This document shows positions 10,767 to 20,662 of a DNA stretch of 43,803 bases, in pieces (within the stretch, counting starts at the first letter, position 1; each line of letters starts with the position of its first letter). Source of the stretch: Spongospora subterranea f. sp. subterranea (lineage: Eukaryota; Endomyxa: Phytomyxea; Phytomyxea; Plasmodiophorida). Position numbers and translations under genes: made by a program. Under the pieces are notes generated by a model. It was given only the letters and a program-made list of their open reading frames with translations, was not told the DNA's origin and did not search any database. The stretch covers positions 1 through 43,803 of the forward strand of contig JAUGWO010000175.1 of assembly GCA_049724395.1 (NCBI GenBank), written 5' to 3'.

Positions 10767-12399
10767 ACCTCAGCCTTGCTAGCCACGGAGCTCACCCATC
10801 AGGCTAACTCCGCAGTTAACTACCCGGGTCGAATACCGGTAGACGGCAGGTACCCGACCCGACACCGACCCGACCCGATCGGAGCCCTAGCTACGTTTGA
10901 CAAGTCATTCGACTGGCGACGACCTCGACATATATGGATCGCTGGAAGAACGCTTCCAAGACTATGTCCCAAGAATCTTCAAAAATTGGCGTTTGTATTG
11001 AAGCATAGTGTTCCTTGGAATCATGCGTTAAACCGAAATTTAGTGGCAGGATAAGAAGAAGCGAGCTCTTTATAAGCGACAAGAATCCATCGAACGTTTT
11101 TTGACAATCCGATCAGGGGTGGACATCGACAGCGCATTATCAGTGAACAGATACTCTCAGTTCCCGACAGAAATCGAAGACTCCGCCCTCAACCATTGAC
11201 CCAACTTCAAGACGTGATCCAGGACGATTCAATTTGGGAATAAAGGGGCGACATTTTCACTGAAAGTCATCAGCTGGAATCCGCGTAGTTCTTGATCTTC
11301 AGTTTGTATATTGCGTCTTTAACGCTGCCAGTATGTCGCGAACTGTTCGATTCGGTTTGAATGAGTACTTTTTAGGAGCAATCATGTGAAAGAATACAGG
11401 CACCGGTACAAGCAAGCCAATATAATCAAACTTGGAAGTGTCTTTCATCCTGCGATCAAACGCCTTTTGCTGCCCAATGTGAGTCAAATTTGCCAGACTT
11501 TGCAATGTGGCGCTCAATCGACAAACTTGACTCAAAACAGGGGTAGATGAAGAAGACTTTGTAGAAAAATATGAAGTGATGGGTTTAATACCTTCGACAG
11601 AGCTCCAACGCTTCGCGTTCTGTAGATTTTTGCGCCGTTTAGTGCGATTGCTGAATCCACTTCAACATGACCGTTTGGTGAGAGTCTTCTCAGCTCCTGG
11701 CGTCCAGGTCAACCATTTGTCTTGATCAGTAACATCAACGGTGAAAGAATCATCACCAGCAGGAAACGAGTAATCGTTGGCGCTTTCGTCGGAGTCAGAA
11801 TCGGCGATGTTTGTGGACGTTGCTCATCAGGTCCTTGCTCAGCAACGTGCTGAGATTTTGTTTTGATTGCGTCAACTTACGGCAATGTCTGACTTTATTG
11901 GTTATTCTGGGCATATTGGAATGAAATGATTGTGATCGACTCAAATCGCAGAACCGCTTGGGAATCAAATTGCTGCCGGACTATTTTTTCGCCTCGCACT
12001 AAAGTTTTGCGCTCGCGATTGTTACAGTACGCATATTGGTAAATTTTGCGGTCGCAATATTTGTTTTGCGGCGCAAATGTTGATTTTTTGCGTACGCAGT
12101 TTATAGATTCGATTGGCCAAATTGTACGAACTAAAATCTGCCTACAGTATGGTACTCACAGAATATAGAAATGTAGCATATGGGAATAATCAATCCTTGG
12201 GCATAAGGATTAATCACCCCTAATGCCATGAAGTGCGCCACGGCCTCTTCTACTGCGTGAGTCAAGCAGGATTACTCGACTCCAGTGAATGGCTAATACA
12301 CACATTGAATTTGGAACGGATTCCAGCGTGGAAACGCTACAAAGATCTTTTTGCAAAAACATTTGCATCTGCATTTGATTCGCGTTTGGCGTCTAAACA
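10767..12399. other. Fragmented region without a clear gene
   Basis: A GACCCGAC-rich simple stretch lies at about 10850-10885. A minus-strand open frame at 11299-11535 is not recognisable. At 11990-12110 the words TTTTGCG/CGCAA recur in both orientations. Around 12143 there is a possible tyrosine-recombinase remnant, listed separately. I see no complete gene. Confidence 0.4.
12095..12180 (+). pseudogene. Possible Crypton-type recombinase remnant
   Basis: The 14-mer GTATGGTACTCACA here is shared with the catalytic box of the Crypton copies at 23.86 and 24.44 kb. The plus-strand frame reads YGTHRI, then a stop, then K. In the better copies this is YGTHTIRKT. The match is short, so this call is tentative. 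Confidence 0.3.
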
Positions 12400-12700
12400 A
12401 TGACTGTCACAATGATAGTTGATGAGGAGAGGGCTGAAGTGGGTGCTGGAAGCCCCATTAATCTGGGTGACGATCCGGAGGCGAGCTCTGTCAACTATCA
12501 GAATGGGAAGGAAGTGATGGTCATCGAGTCCGAGGTCGGGCTGGTGACATCATGGAAACCATTGCCGCGCCAAGGTTGGCCGGAATGCAGAGGAACCATT
12601 TGGTGAAGTTCCTGGAGGAACTGGAAAGATATGATTTACACCTTGCTGATGCTTGTCATGATCGTACCAAGACCGTACTCCATGACAGATTAATAAACTG
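12400..12700 (+). pseudogene. Unrecognised fragment, possibly gag-like
   Basis: A 68-codon open frame (12400-12606) rich in acidic residues overlaps another open stretch (about 12552-12700) reading LAGMQRNHLVKFLEELERYD. The latter has the feel of a retroelement Gag helix but lacks a diagnostic motif. It ends where chromovirus 2 begins. Confidence 0.25.
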
Positions 12701-12733
12701 CTAACCGTACCGTCCGAGCTGGGCAAATGCTCA

Positions 12734-12785
12734 GTTCGGACAACGTCGTTTATTACTAACATCGTTTGTGCCAACGCCCCTGACA
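12734..12785 (+). repeat. 3' portion of the 5' LTR of chromovirus 2
   Basis: The LTR end (GACA at 12782-12785) is inferred from the primer-binding site that follows. The likely transcript start is the word GTTCGGACAA at 12734-12743. U3 extends upstream to an unknown point, perhaps near 12683. Confidence 0.5.
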
Positions 12786-12787
12786 GT

Positions 12788-12797
12788 TTGTCCGAAC
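12788..12797 (+). other. Self-priming primer-binding site of chromovirus 2
   Basis: TTGTCCGAAC is the exact reverse complement of GTTCGGACAA at 12734-12743 in the LTR. It lies two bases (GT) after the inferred LTR end, the same spacing and spacer as in chromovirus 1. Confidence 0.6.
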
Positions 12798-12963
12798 CTC
12801 CCTCTCCCTCTCTCTCTCCCTCCTTCTATTTGACTCTATAACTACACCATCTAAGCCTAACCTCTCTCTCTCTCTCTTTTCTATTAACTCTATAACTAAC
12901 TATTCACCGACTAATCCTTCTACAACTAACACTATCTAACTAACTCTAACCCCATCTCTCTTA
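12798..12963 (+). other. Pyrimidine-rich leader of chromovirus 2
   Basis: CT-rich runs (CTCTCTCCCTCC, TCTCTCTCTCTC) alternate with ACTAAC-type words up to the gag start. No gene is present. It occupies the same place as the 29-bp minisatellite in chromovirus 1. Confidence 0.6.
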
Positions 12964-13767
12964 ATGACTAACTCGGACCCGACAACTACGCGAGCCACGA
13001 CCAGACAGGATGCTTTACAGGAGGTGCTGGCTCAATTTGCAGCCTACCGCGCCGAGACGGATGCGCGGATCGCTGAACTGTCCGCTGCACTCTCCCAAAC
13101 AACACCAATTCGGGAGTCAACTTCAGCTCCACAGGTCGCGGCAACCGGGAAAGACCCAAAACTACGAATGCCCGAGTCCTTCAATGGCGCGCGACGCGAG
13201 TTTCGCCACTGGCTCGGCCAAGTCCAACATTTTCTAAGGGCACAACCCCTCACGTATCCGGCCGATAGCCACAAAATCGCCTTTATATGTTCGCTGCTAA
13301 CGGGACAGGCACGCGCATGGCTCACACCCATGTACGGGACGGCCTGTTCCACCCTCACCGACTTCTCAACCTTCATCACGGCGATCACTACAGCGTTTGA
13401 CGACCCGGACCGGGTGAATCGAGCGGCTGATGCATTACGCCGTTTGACCATGGTAAATGATCAACTGGGCAAATACTCTAACGAGTTCCGGTTATTAGCG
13501 CAGGATGTTGACTGGACACAGTTGACTCTTATCCATCAATACCGGCAGGGTCTAAGTCCAGACCTCCAGCGCATGTTGATCCTGGCCGAAGGAACCGGGA
13601 ACCCTTTCAACACGCTTGATCAACTTGTAACGACAACGACGTCTTTTCATTCTAAGATGGAGTCTCTCCGCCCCACACCCGTTCGGGCCCACCAGTACCC
13701 GCAACAATCATCATCACAGGAACAACAGCAGCAGCAACGGGGGCCACCGAGGTCCCATAACCGATGA
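12964..13767 (+). pseudogene. Gag of chromovirus 2
   Basis: A 267-codon open frame contains a heptad-like N-terminal helix (QEVLAQFAAYRAETDARIAE) and a retrotransposon Gag domain (FRHWLGQVQHFL, ARAWLTPMY, AFDDPDRV). The C terminus is Gln/Ser-rich. A zinc knuckle CGYCGGPHPFENC follows just downstream (about 13800). Confidence 0.85.
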
Positions 13768-13789
13768 GGAAAAGGCTCGCCGCGGACGC

Positions 13790-15255
13790 TTGGGATTGTG
13801 TGGTTATTGCGGAGGACCACATCCGTTTGAGAATTGTTTAGCTCTCCGCCGCAAAGAACAATACACGACGACAAATTCCACCTATTCCGATGATAGACCC
13901 ACCTGTAGTTTCGAATTCTCCTTTCCCTGCAAGTTAGAGTTTTTAAGTTGTCAACCAATCCTTCTCCTAGATAGTGGCGCTTTCACCAACTTGATGGATC
14001 TGTCATTTGCAAACAAGTACAATATACAAATCAAGCCAACCCGATCGCCACTCACCGTATCCGGTTTCAATCGACACAAGGTGGTTATTGGCCACGAAAC
14101 GGAACCGGTTCAGATCCAACTTGGCGGTTTTCTATTCGAAACATCTTTCCTTGTAGTCAACAATCTGTCATTCCCCATTCTTTTAGGATATTCATGGTTG
14201 ATGGAACATAACCCCACGATAGATTGGAGATCCCGTACCATCCGGTTTCCACATACTCTAACAACTTGCTCCAACTCGACTCAGACCGATGACACCTCAA
14301 CTATCGCTCTCGCCTCGCTTTTACCATCAACCACACCCCCTGATGTTCTCCCTGAACCATATACGCAATTTTCAGACGTTTTCGACGCCAAAAAGGCTGA
14401 CATTTTGCCGCCGCACCGGGCGTACGATTGCTCAATTGAACTCCAACCCAGTTCTACTCCTCCATTTGGTCCAATTTATCAACTGTCAATTCCTGAAACA
14501 GCCGCTCTTCGAGAATATATTGACGACAATCTGCGGAAAGGCTTCATTAGACCATCATCATCTTCCTGTAGTTCACCCGTCATGTTCGTGGAGAAGAAAG
14601 ATAAATCCCTCCGGTTATGCGTCGACTATCGACGTATCAACTCCATTACCATCAAGAACCGGTACCCTCTTCCTCTTATCAGCAGCATTTTATCCGGTGT
14701 GATGTCGGGGAGGGTCTTCTCTAAAATCGATCTTCGTAGTGCTTATAATCTCGTTCGCATCAGAGAAGGCGACGAGTGGAAAACAGCTTTTCGGACCAAA
14801 TTCGGTTTGTTTGAGTACTTGGTCATGCCTTTTGGCCTGGCCAATGCACCTGCCTGTTTCCAGCGTTTCATGAATGATATATTTCACGATTGCATTGACC
14901 GTTTTGTTGTTGTGTATTTGGACGACATTCTGATTTTCTCCCCAAGCGTTGACGAACATGTACAGCATGTTCAAACTGTTTTGCAAATTCTTCGTCGACA
15001 TAGTCTATTTGCCAAACTTAGCAAGTGCGTGTTTCATGCGGCCGAAGTTGATTTTTTGGGTTTCCGCCTATCATCTCGTGGTTTGTTTATGGATCCTGAA
15101 CGGATTTCTGCTATCATTACATGGCCAGTTCCTAAATCAGTCAAAGAACTCCAATCATTTTTGGGGTTTGCAAATTTCTACCGCGGTTTCATCCAAAATT
15201 ATTCTCGCATCACTCATCCCCTATTCTCTTTAACGAAGAATAACGTCCCATACCA
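13790..15255 (+). pseudogene. Zinc knuckle, protease and RT part of chromovirus 2
   Basis: Protease is visible as LLLDSGAFTNLMD and LGYSWLMEHNP. RT is visible as VDYRRINSIT, KIDLRSAYNLVRI and the active site VVYLDDILIFS. The sequence is interrupted at 15255 by the nested element within the stretch between RT and RNase H. Confidence 0.85.
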
Positions 15256-15447
15256 TATGGTGACGGGCCGTGATTCACGCCAAGACGTAAGAGTGTGACT
15301 CCTTGCATGGGAGACGAAGGCCGGCAGACCCTTTTTCTAGAAAGTCATTAATAGATCCGAATATACTTTAGACGACCACTTTGGTTTATTTTCAAAAGCC
15401 TCACCTTCTAACTACTAATATTGCTCCCTGAGGGTAACGGCACAACA
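15256..15447 (+). repeat. 5' LTR of element 3
   Basis: It begins TATGGTGACGGG and ends GGCACAACA. It matches 20471-20662 with no difference seen by eye. The ends are set by the ACCA duplication; a start at TGG (15258) is the alternative if a TG terminus is required. Confidence 0.9.
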
Positions 15448-15449
15448 CA

Positions 15450-15466
15450 TATTCCGATCTATTAAT
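15450..15466 (+). other. Self-priming primer-binding site of element 3
   Basis: The 17-mer TATTCCGATCTATTAAT starts two bases after the LTR. It is complementary to ATTAATAGATCCGAATA at 15347-15363 in the LTR at 16 of 17 positions. This again indicates Tf1-style self-priming, with a transcript start inferred near 15347. Confidence 0.65.
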
Positions 15467-15477
15467 CGGGAGCGACG

Positions 15478-16569
15478 ATGGATGAGATCCGCCAAAGTCT
15501 GGCGGAGATGCGGGAGCATAGCCGCGAGGCGATAGAGAAGCTGCAAGCAGAGCAAGACCGCATCGCGCGGGTCATGGAGCAGCTGGTAGCCCGGCTGTCG
15601 CCGTCCAGCCCGACAGCAACGATCGCAGTGAAGCGCGAGCAGGATGGCGACGATTATGCTTCTGAGTCGCCCGAAGCGAACGCGGCGGGGCGCCAGTGTT
15701 GGTCGCAGGGCCAGGCGCAACGGGTCGAACGGCAGCGCTCCGACGAGCGGCTGTCGGCAGAACAGGGCCGGACGTTTCCAAAACTGGCAACATGCGCCGG
15801 TGACCCATGGAAATCGTCCGAGACAGACGGTGTCGTCATGTGGCTGAACATGGCGATCTCGTCCGTGCGGCGGATGGGGGCGATGGAACGGACCGGGATA
15901 GAGCTATGGCTCCGGGCCCGAATCAGCAACAAGGCGCTGGCGGAAATCATTTCGTCGGCGGAACGAATGTTGCCGACGTCGCCTTACGAGGACGTCCTCA
16001 TATATGCGCGCGACCGCATCACGGGAGCGCTGGAGCAGGAAGACCGTTCACGCTGGATGGAGGCAGCGCTAGCAGTCCATCAGCGTACGGACGAACCGTT
16101 GACCGGGTTTCTGACCCGATTGGAGACCGCTCTCAACGAGCTAACGGCGAACCAACCGGAGGAGGCATCCTCGGAGCTCCTGTACTTCATCTATCGAGGA
16201 AGTTTGTCGCAGCGAACCAGGGACGTACTGGAGAAGACCCACCTGTACAGCAACCGGGCCCGAGATCTGACGGTGGAGGAGCGGCTGCGGTTCCTTCACA
16301 GCTGCCTCTATCAGGAAAGACTCCGGGAGCAGCTAGGCGACAAGAAACCCCCGAGGACGGTCGGGGCGACCACGATTCCGTTGGCGGACGCGACGGCCAA
16401 GCAGGCGGACTTCCGGTGCAGGACCTGTGAGACGAACGCGCACAGCTTCAGGGATTGCGCGCGGGTGAAAGAGCGCCAACGATGCTTTAGCTGTGGTGCG
16501 AATGGCCACATGCGGGCGGCGTGCCCGCATAAGGCCAAGGAAGATGCGCCTTCTCAGGCTTCGGCTTGA
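15478..16569 (+). CDS. Gag of element 3
   Basis: A 363-codon open frame. Residues 1-45 form a likely coiled coil (MDEIRQSLAEMREHSREAIE). A Gag domain occupies the middle (WMEAALAVHQRTDEPLTGFL). Two adjacent zinc knuckles lie at the C terminus, CRTCETNAHSFRDC and CFSCGANGHMRAAC, spaced as in retroviral nucleocapsid. The ATG is 11 bases after the primer-binding site. The protein would form the particle and bind the element's RNA. Confidence 0.85.
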   Translation: MDEIRQSLAEMREHSREAIEKLQAEQDRIARVMEQLVARLSPSSPTATIAVKREQDGDDYASESPEANAAGRQCWSQGQAQRVERQRSDERLSAEQGRTFPKLATCAGDPWKSSETDGVVMWLNMAISSVRRMGAMERTGIELWLRARISNKALAEIISSAERMLPTSPYEDVLIYARDRITGALEQEDRSRWMEAALAVHQRTDEPLTGFLTRLETALNELTANQPEEASSELLYFIYRGSLSQRTRDVLEKTHLYSNRARDLTVEERLRFLHSCLYQERLREQLGDKKPPRTVGATTIPLADATAKQADFRCRTCETNAHSFRDCARVKERQRCFSCGANGHMRAACPHKAKEDAPSQASA

Positions 16570-16960
16570 GGAGGCGGGGCGGCTGCAGCCGCCCCAAGCC
16601 CTTTCGATCCGGGGGGCCTGCAAATTTCTGGGGTAGAGCATCAACAGCGCGGCGGTACCGCGTTGATTACAGTTGACGTTGGGGGCCGGGAGTTCCTAGC
16701 GTTGGTCGACACGGGCGCAGACGTCAGCATAGTCAGACGTCGGGCCGCGGAGGCGGCGAGGGCAGAGATCCGCCCAATGGCGACCAGATCCGCAGCGATG
16801 GCCAGTTTCGTTGGGGATGAAGTTCGTGCGGACGGCTGGGCAACTATGCAGCTGACCATCGGGGGACAACCGTGGACGGGGAATTTCCTCGTACTCGACG
16901 ACCTGGTGTGCGATCTGCTACTGGGACGCGAACATCTAGCGGAGTTGGGCGCGATGGTGG

Positions 16961-19900
16961 ATGTCACTGGCGAGAACGTCACTTTCCAAGAACTCGACGT
17001 TCAAGTGGCTTTTCGGACACCCAAACGGCAACAGCATGGCATATGGGGAGCTGAGGCTGGTGTCCGACATTATACTTCAACCCGATCACCAGGCAATGGT
17101 GGAGCTGGACGTAGGCTCGGGCTCGGACGGGGTTGTCGACCTACGGCGCGCTAAGGGCGAGTTGGTACTGGCAGAAGGTATCGCAGAAGCCCGGGACGGC
17201 CGCGTCTGGGCTTTGGTGGCGAACCTGGGGGACTCATCGATAACGCGTCCGGCGGGGACAACGGTGGGATCAGCAACTCGGACAGCGGCTGACCGAGTTG
17301 CGGCGTGTGCGACGGAGGAAGAAGACGAACAAACGGCGGCGGTTCTGGAGGCAATCCATGTGGAGTGGAGTTTGTTCGACTACCCGACGCAAGAAAAAAT
17401 ACGGCAATGGGTCCGGGACAACAGGGACCGATTTAAAACGCGGCACAAGCGTTTATCGACAACGGAGACACTGGAGCACAGGATCCCGCTGATCCTGGAC
17501 GCGAAGCCGATCGCCTGCCCGCCACGACGTCTACATCCGGCAATGGAGTCACACGTCAGCGAGACCGTGAAGAAGCTTCATGAGGAAGGTCATATTCGCG
17601 CGTCGACCAGTCCTTGGGCCTCAGGGATTGTGTTGACGCGGAAGAAAGACGGCACCTATCGGTTTGCAATCGATTATCGCAGGTTAAATGACGTTACGAT
17701 ATCGGACGGTTACCCGATGCCAAGAATCGACGATGCGCTGGCTGCGATGTCTGGATCCCAATGGTTCTCGGTTTTCGATATGGCGTCAGGATACTGGCAG
17801 GTGGCGGTGGCGGAGGAGGACAAGCCGAAAACAGCATTCGTCACGAAACAGGGCCTGTTCGAGTGGAACTCCATGCCTTTCGGGCTGAGATGCGCGCCGG
17901 CAACTTATTGCCGACTGATGGCCAAAGTGCTGGCCGGCCTTAACTACGTGGACTGCTTAGTTTACATGGATGATGTGGTTGTGTTCTCGGCGGCGATCGA
18001 GACGCACCTGGACCAGCTGACTCGCGTCTTCGAGCGACTGCGTGCGCATAATTTGATGGTCAACCCAGCAAAGACGTTTCTGCTGCAAAGGGAGACGACG
18101 TATCTCGGGCATCAGATTGACGGAGATGGGGTGAGACCCGATCGGCGTCTGATCGAGGTCGTGGCAGAATACCCGGCTCCTCAGAGCAAGAAAGCGATGA
18201 AGTCATTCCTGGGCCTGGCAGGATACTATCATCACTTCATCAAAGATTTTGCCGGGTTAGCAGCGCCTTTGACTGACCTGACCGCGAAAGCCGTAGAATG
18301 GAGGTGGGAGGAGCGGCATCAAGTCGCATTCGAAGAGCTGCGTCGGCAACTAACGGAGCGCCCGCTATTGGCTCATCCGGACTTCACGCGTCCCTTTATT
18401 GTCCAGACTGATTACTCCAGTTCAGCCATGGGCGCCGTCCTGAGTCAGCGAGATGATGACGGACTGGAACATCCGATTGCTTACATGTCGAAGAAATGCG
18501 TCGGTAAGGAACGGCATTACTCGGCGAGGCGTGGCGAGGCAGTCGCCATTCGACGAGCATTGCGGAAGTGGCGATGCTTTCTGGAGGGACAGCATTTTGT
18601 CATTGAAACCGATCATCGTCCTTTGGAATTCCTGCGGCGGGAACACGACGATGCTCAGCTGAACAGGATCTGGGAGGCCTTGGAATGTTTCCACTACACG
18701 TTGAGATACAAGCCAGGGGCGGCGAATCAAAACGCGGACGCGTTGAGCCGATTACACGAGTACACCCACGAAGCCGGCGATCCCCTACGGGAGGGCGGGG
18801 TGGAGACGGACGACGGCCAGGACCTGGATGACGACGAGGACGTTGTGGACAGCGGCTGGGCCGTCAACAGCGCCTCAAGGCAGGAGGAGGAATCGAATGT
18901 GACGGAGCTGCGGCAAAGGCAGCGGGCGGATCCCCTGTGGAGCAACATTATCGAAGGCATCGAGAAGGGCAAGCGAGGCTTACGGAGGGACGGCAACATT
19001 GTTCTAGACGGCAACGGCATCCTCATCAGGATTCAGCCGGAAAGCGATCGACATCAGGAGCAGAGGCAGATCTGCATACCGAAGTCCGATAGAGTTGAGC
19101 GAATCCGACTGGCCCATGATAGCCTGTTGGGTGCACATCTGGGGGAGCGTCGAACGCTTGAGCGACTGCGTCGGGATGCCTACTGGCCGGGTATGGGCCG
19201 GGACGTGGCGGCACATGTCCGAGATTGTTGGTCGTGTCAACAGGCCAAGTTGTCAACGCCGTCGAAGCAAGGACGGCGGCAAATCTTCGATGACGATGAC
19301 GCGCCAAGAGAGCCATGGGCAGTGGTGCATATCGATCATGTCGTCAGCCTACCGACGACGTCGCGGGGCTACAAACATGTGTTATCGGCCACGTGTCGTT
19401 TTACGCATGCGACAATATTTATCCCGGTGAAATCGTTGTCATCGACAGAGACGGCGGAGGCGCTCATCAACGGCATCTTCTTGACGAAAGGTTTTCCCAA
19501 AAAGCTAGTTGCTGACCGCAGCTCGTCGTGGCGGAACGAGTTATGGAAGGCACTGTGCGCGATGATGGGGATTCGTCTGGCGATGACGGTGGCCTATCGA
19601 GCGCAAGGAAACGGCATGGCGGAGAGACCGCATCGGTATCTCAATTCGTTTCTTCGGACGCTGACGGCAGAGGATCAAGCAAGATGGGATCGGGTCCTAA
19701 ATTACGTCACGTTTGCGTATGGACAGGGAATATGCCGGACGACGGGGCAGACGCCACACTTTCTGGAGTTCGGCAGGGACCTACGCGGACCGAGCATGTA
19801 CGACTGTCAGGTTCCGAGGACAGCACCGGCATCTCAGCGAGAATACCTGGCGCGGCTGCGAAGACGACTACGCGCCGCATGGACCCTGGCCGAGCGTTCG

Positions 19901-20488
19901 GCGGCAGAGGCGTATCGGGCATCGACGGAACAGGCTAATCGTGACCGAGGCGATATGGAGTTGGAAATTGATCAGCTTGTCTGGGTGAATAGGACGGCGT
20001 CAGAATCTGTTCTGGAGGAGCGACAATCTAGGCGATTCTTACCGCGATTAACGGGGCCATGGCGAGTCCTGTCTCGACATTCCAATGCTTTGGATACCTA
20101 CAGGCTACGGCATCTAAATACCGGTCGGGAAGCATCGTTCAATGTGGACCAGATGGTACCTGTTCGAGGCAACCACGAAGAGACTGGCGACAATCATCGA
20201 CGGAACCAAGACGAGGCTGCCAGTGTCGACGATAATAACGCAGGTGCGGGGGCAAGCAGAGACGGGAGAGCGAGCGACAGCGCAATTCCCAGTTTAGACG
20301 CGGACGACGGCGACTTCGAGCCGTATAATCCCGCCGATTTTGAGACCTCTGACGACGAAAGTGATCGGGACGAGACGTACGCGCAGGCCAGTGCGAGTTC
20401 GCTGCCTCGCAACGAGCACACGGGACCTCGGAGATCAGTCCGATTCGCTTGTATCGGACTACGGGGGGTGTATGGTGACGGGCCGTGA
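16961..20488 (+). CDS. Pol of element 3 (RT, RNase H, integrase)
   Basis: The long open frame of about 1,175 codons includes RT (about residues 150-420: AIDYRRLNDVT, FSVFDMASGYWQV, active site LVYMDDVVVFS), RNase H (about 490-610: QTDYSSSAMGAVLS, ETDHRPLEFL, NADALSRL), an integrase zinc region (H...H, CWSCQQ), an integrase core (VVHIDHV, VADRSSSW, QGNGMAERPHRYL) and an acidic tail instead of a chromodomain. The protease lies just upstream (about 16660-17050, LVDTGADVSIV). The usual H-P-Q-x-D-G-Q motif of chromoviruses is replaced, which supports a different lineage. Confidence 0.85.
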   Translation: MSLARTSLSKNSTFKWLFGHPNGNSMAYGELRLVSDIILQPDHQAMVELDVGSGSDGVVDLRRAKGELVLAEGIAEARDGRVWALVANLGDSSITRPAGTTVGSATRTAADRVAACATEEEDEQTAAVLEAIHVEWSLFDYPTQEKIRQWVRDNRDRFKTRHKRLSTTETLEHRIPLILDAKPIACPPRRLHPAMESHVSETVKKLHEEGHIRASTSPWASGIVLTRKKDGTYRFAIDYRRLNDVTISDGYPMPRIDDALAAMSGSQWFSVFDMASGYWQVAVAEEDKPKTAFVTKQGLFEWNSMPFGLRCAPATYCRLMAKVLAGLNYVDCLVYMDDVVVFSAAIETHLDQLTRVFERLRAHNLMVNPAKTFLLQRETTYLGHQIDGDGVRPDRRLIEVVAEYPAPQSKKAMKSFLGLAGYYHHFIKDFAGLAAPLTDLTAKAVEWRWEERHQVAFEELRRQLTERPLLAHPDFTRPFIVQTDYSSSAMGAVLSQRDDDGLEHPIAYMSKKCVGKERHYSARRGEAVAIRRALRKWRCFLEGQHFVIETDHRPLEFLRREHDDAQLNRIWEALECFHYTLRYKPGAANQNADALSRLHEYTHEAGDPLREGGVETDDGQDLDDDEDVVDSGWAVNSASRQEEESNVTELRQRQRADPLWSNIIEGIEKGKRGLRRDGNIVLDGNGILIRIQPESDRHQEQRQICIPKSDRVERIRLAHDSLLGAHLGERRTLERLRRDAYWPGMGRDVAAHVRDCWSCQQAKLSTPSKQGRRQIFDDDDAPREPWAVVHIDHVVSLPTTSRGYKHVLSATCRFTHATIFIPVKSLSSTETAEALINGIFLTKGFPKKLVADRSSSWRNELWKALCAMMGIRLAMTVAYRAQGNGMAERPHRYLNSFLRTLTAEDQARWDRVLNYVTFAYGQGICRTTGQTPHFLEFGRDLRGPSMYDCQVPRTAPASQREYLARLRRRLRAAWTLAERSAAEAYRASTEQANRDRGDMELEIDQLVWVNRTASESVLEERQSRRFLPRLTGPWRVLSRHSNALDTYRLRHLNTGREASFNVDQMVPVRGNHEETGDNHRRNQDEAASVDDNNAGAGASRDGRASDSAIPSLDADDGDFEPYNPADFETSDDESDRDETYAQASASSLPRNEHTGPRRSVRFACIGLRGVYGDGP

Positions 20489-20662
20489 TTCACGCCAAGA
20501 CGTAAGAGTGTGACTCCTTGCATGGGAGACGAAGGCCGGCAGACCCTTTTTCTAGAAAGTCATTAATAGATCCGAATATACTTTAGACGACCACTTTGGT
20601 TTATTTTCAAAAGCCTCACCTTCTAACTACTAATATTGCTCCCTGAGGGTAACGGCACAACA
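20471..20662 (+). repeat. 3' LTR of element 3
   Basis: It is the same 192 bp as the 5' LTR and is preceded by the G-rich tract ACGGGGGGTG (20461-20470). Confidence 0.9.

Larger units (their letters stand above)
15256..20662 (+). mobile_element. Young GC-rich Ty3/gypsy element nested in chromovirus 2 (element 3)
   Basis: It is bounded by 192-bp LTRs (15256-15447, 20471-20662) that are identical by eye, and flanked by ACCA on both sides (15252-15255 and 20663-20666). Inside are a self-priming primer-binding site, gag (15478-16569), protease (about 16660-17050), a long pol frame to 20488, and a G-rich tract (20461-20470) before the 3' LTR. It is clearly richer in G and C than its host element and belongs to another gypsy lineage, with no recognisable chromodomain. 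It looks nearly whole and recent; the frame changes between gag, protease and RT may be the recoding this family uses. Confidence 0.92.

Noticed and set aside
10836-10885. Pro/Arg-rich coding segment
   Set aside because: It is a simple GACCC-type repeat; the peptide wording follows from composition.
15448-15470. tRNA-type primer-binding site after the element 3 LTR
   Set aside because: No TGG start as expected for pairing with a tRNA CCA end; complementarity to the element's own LTR is far better.
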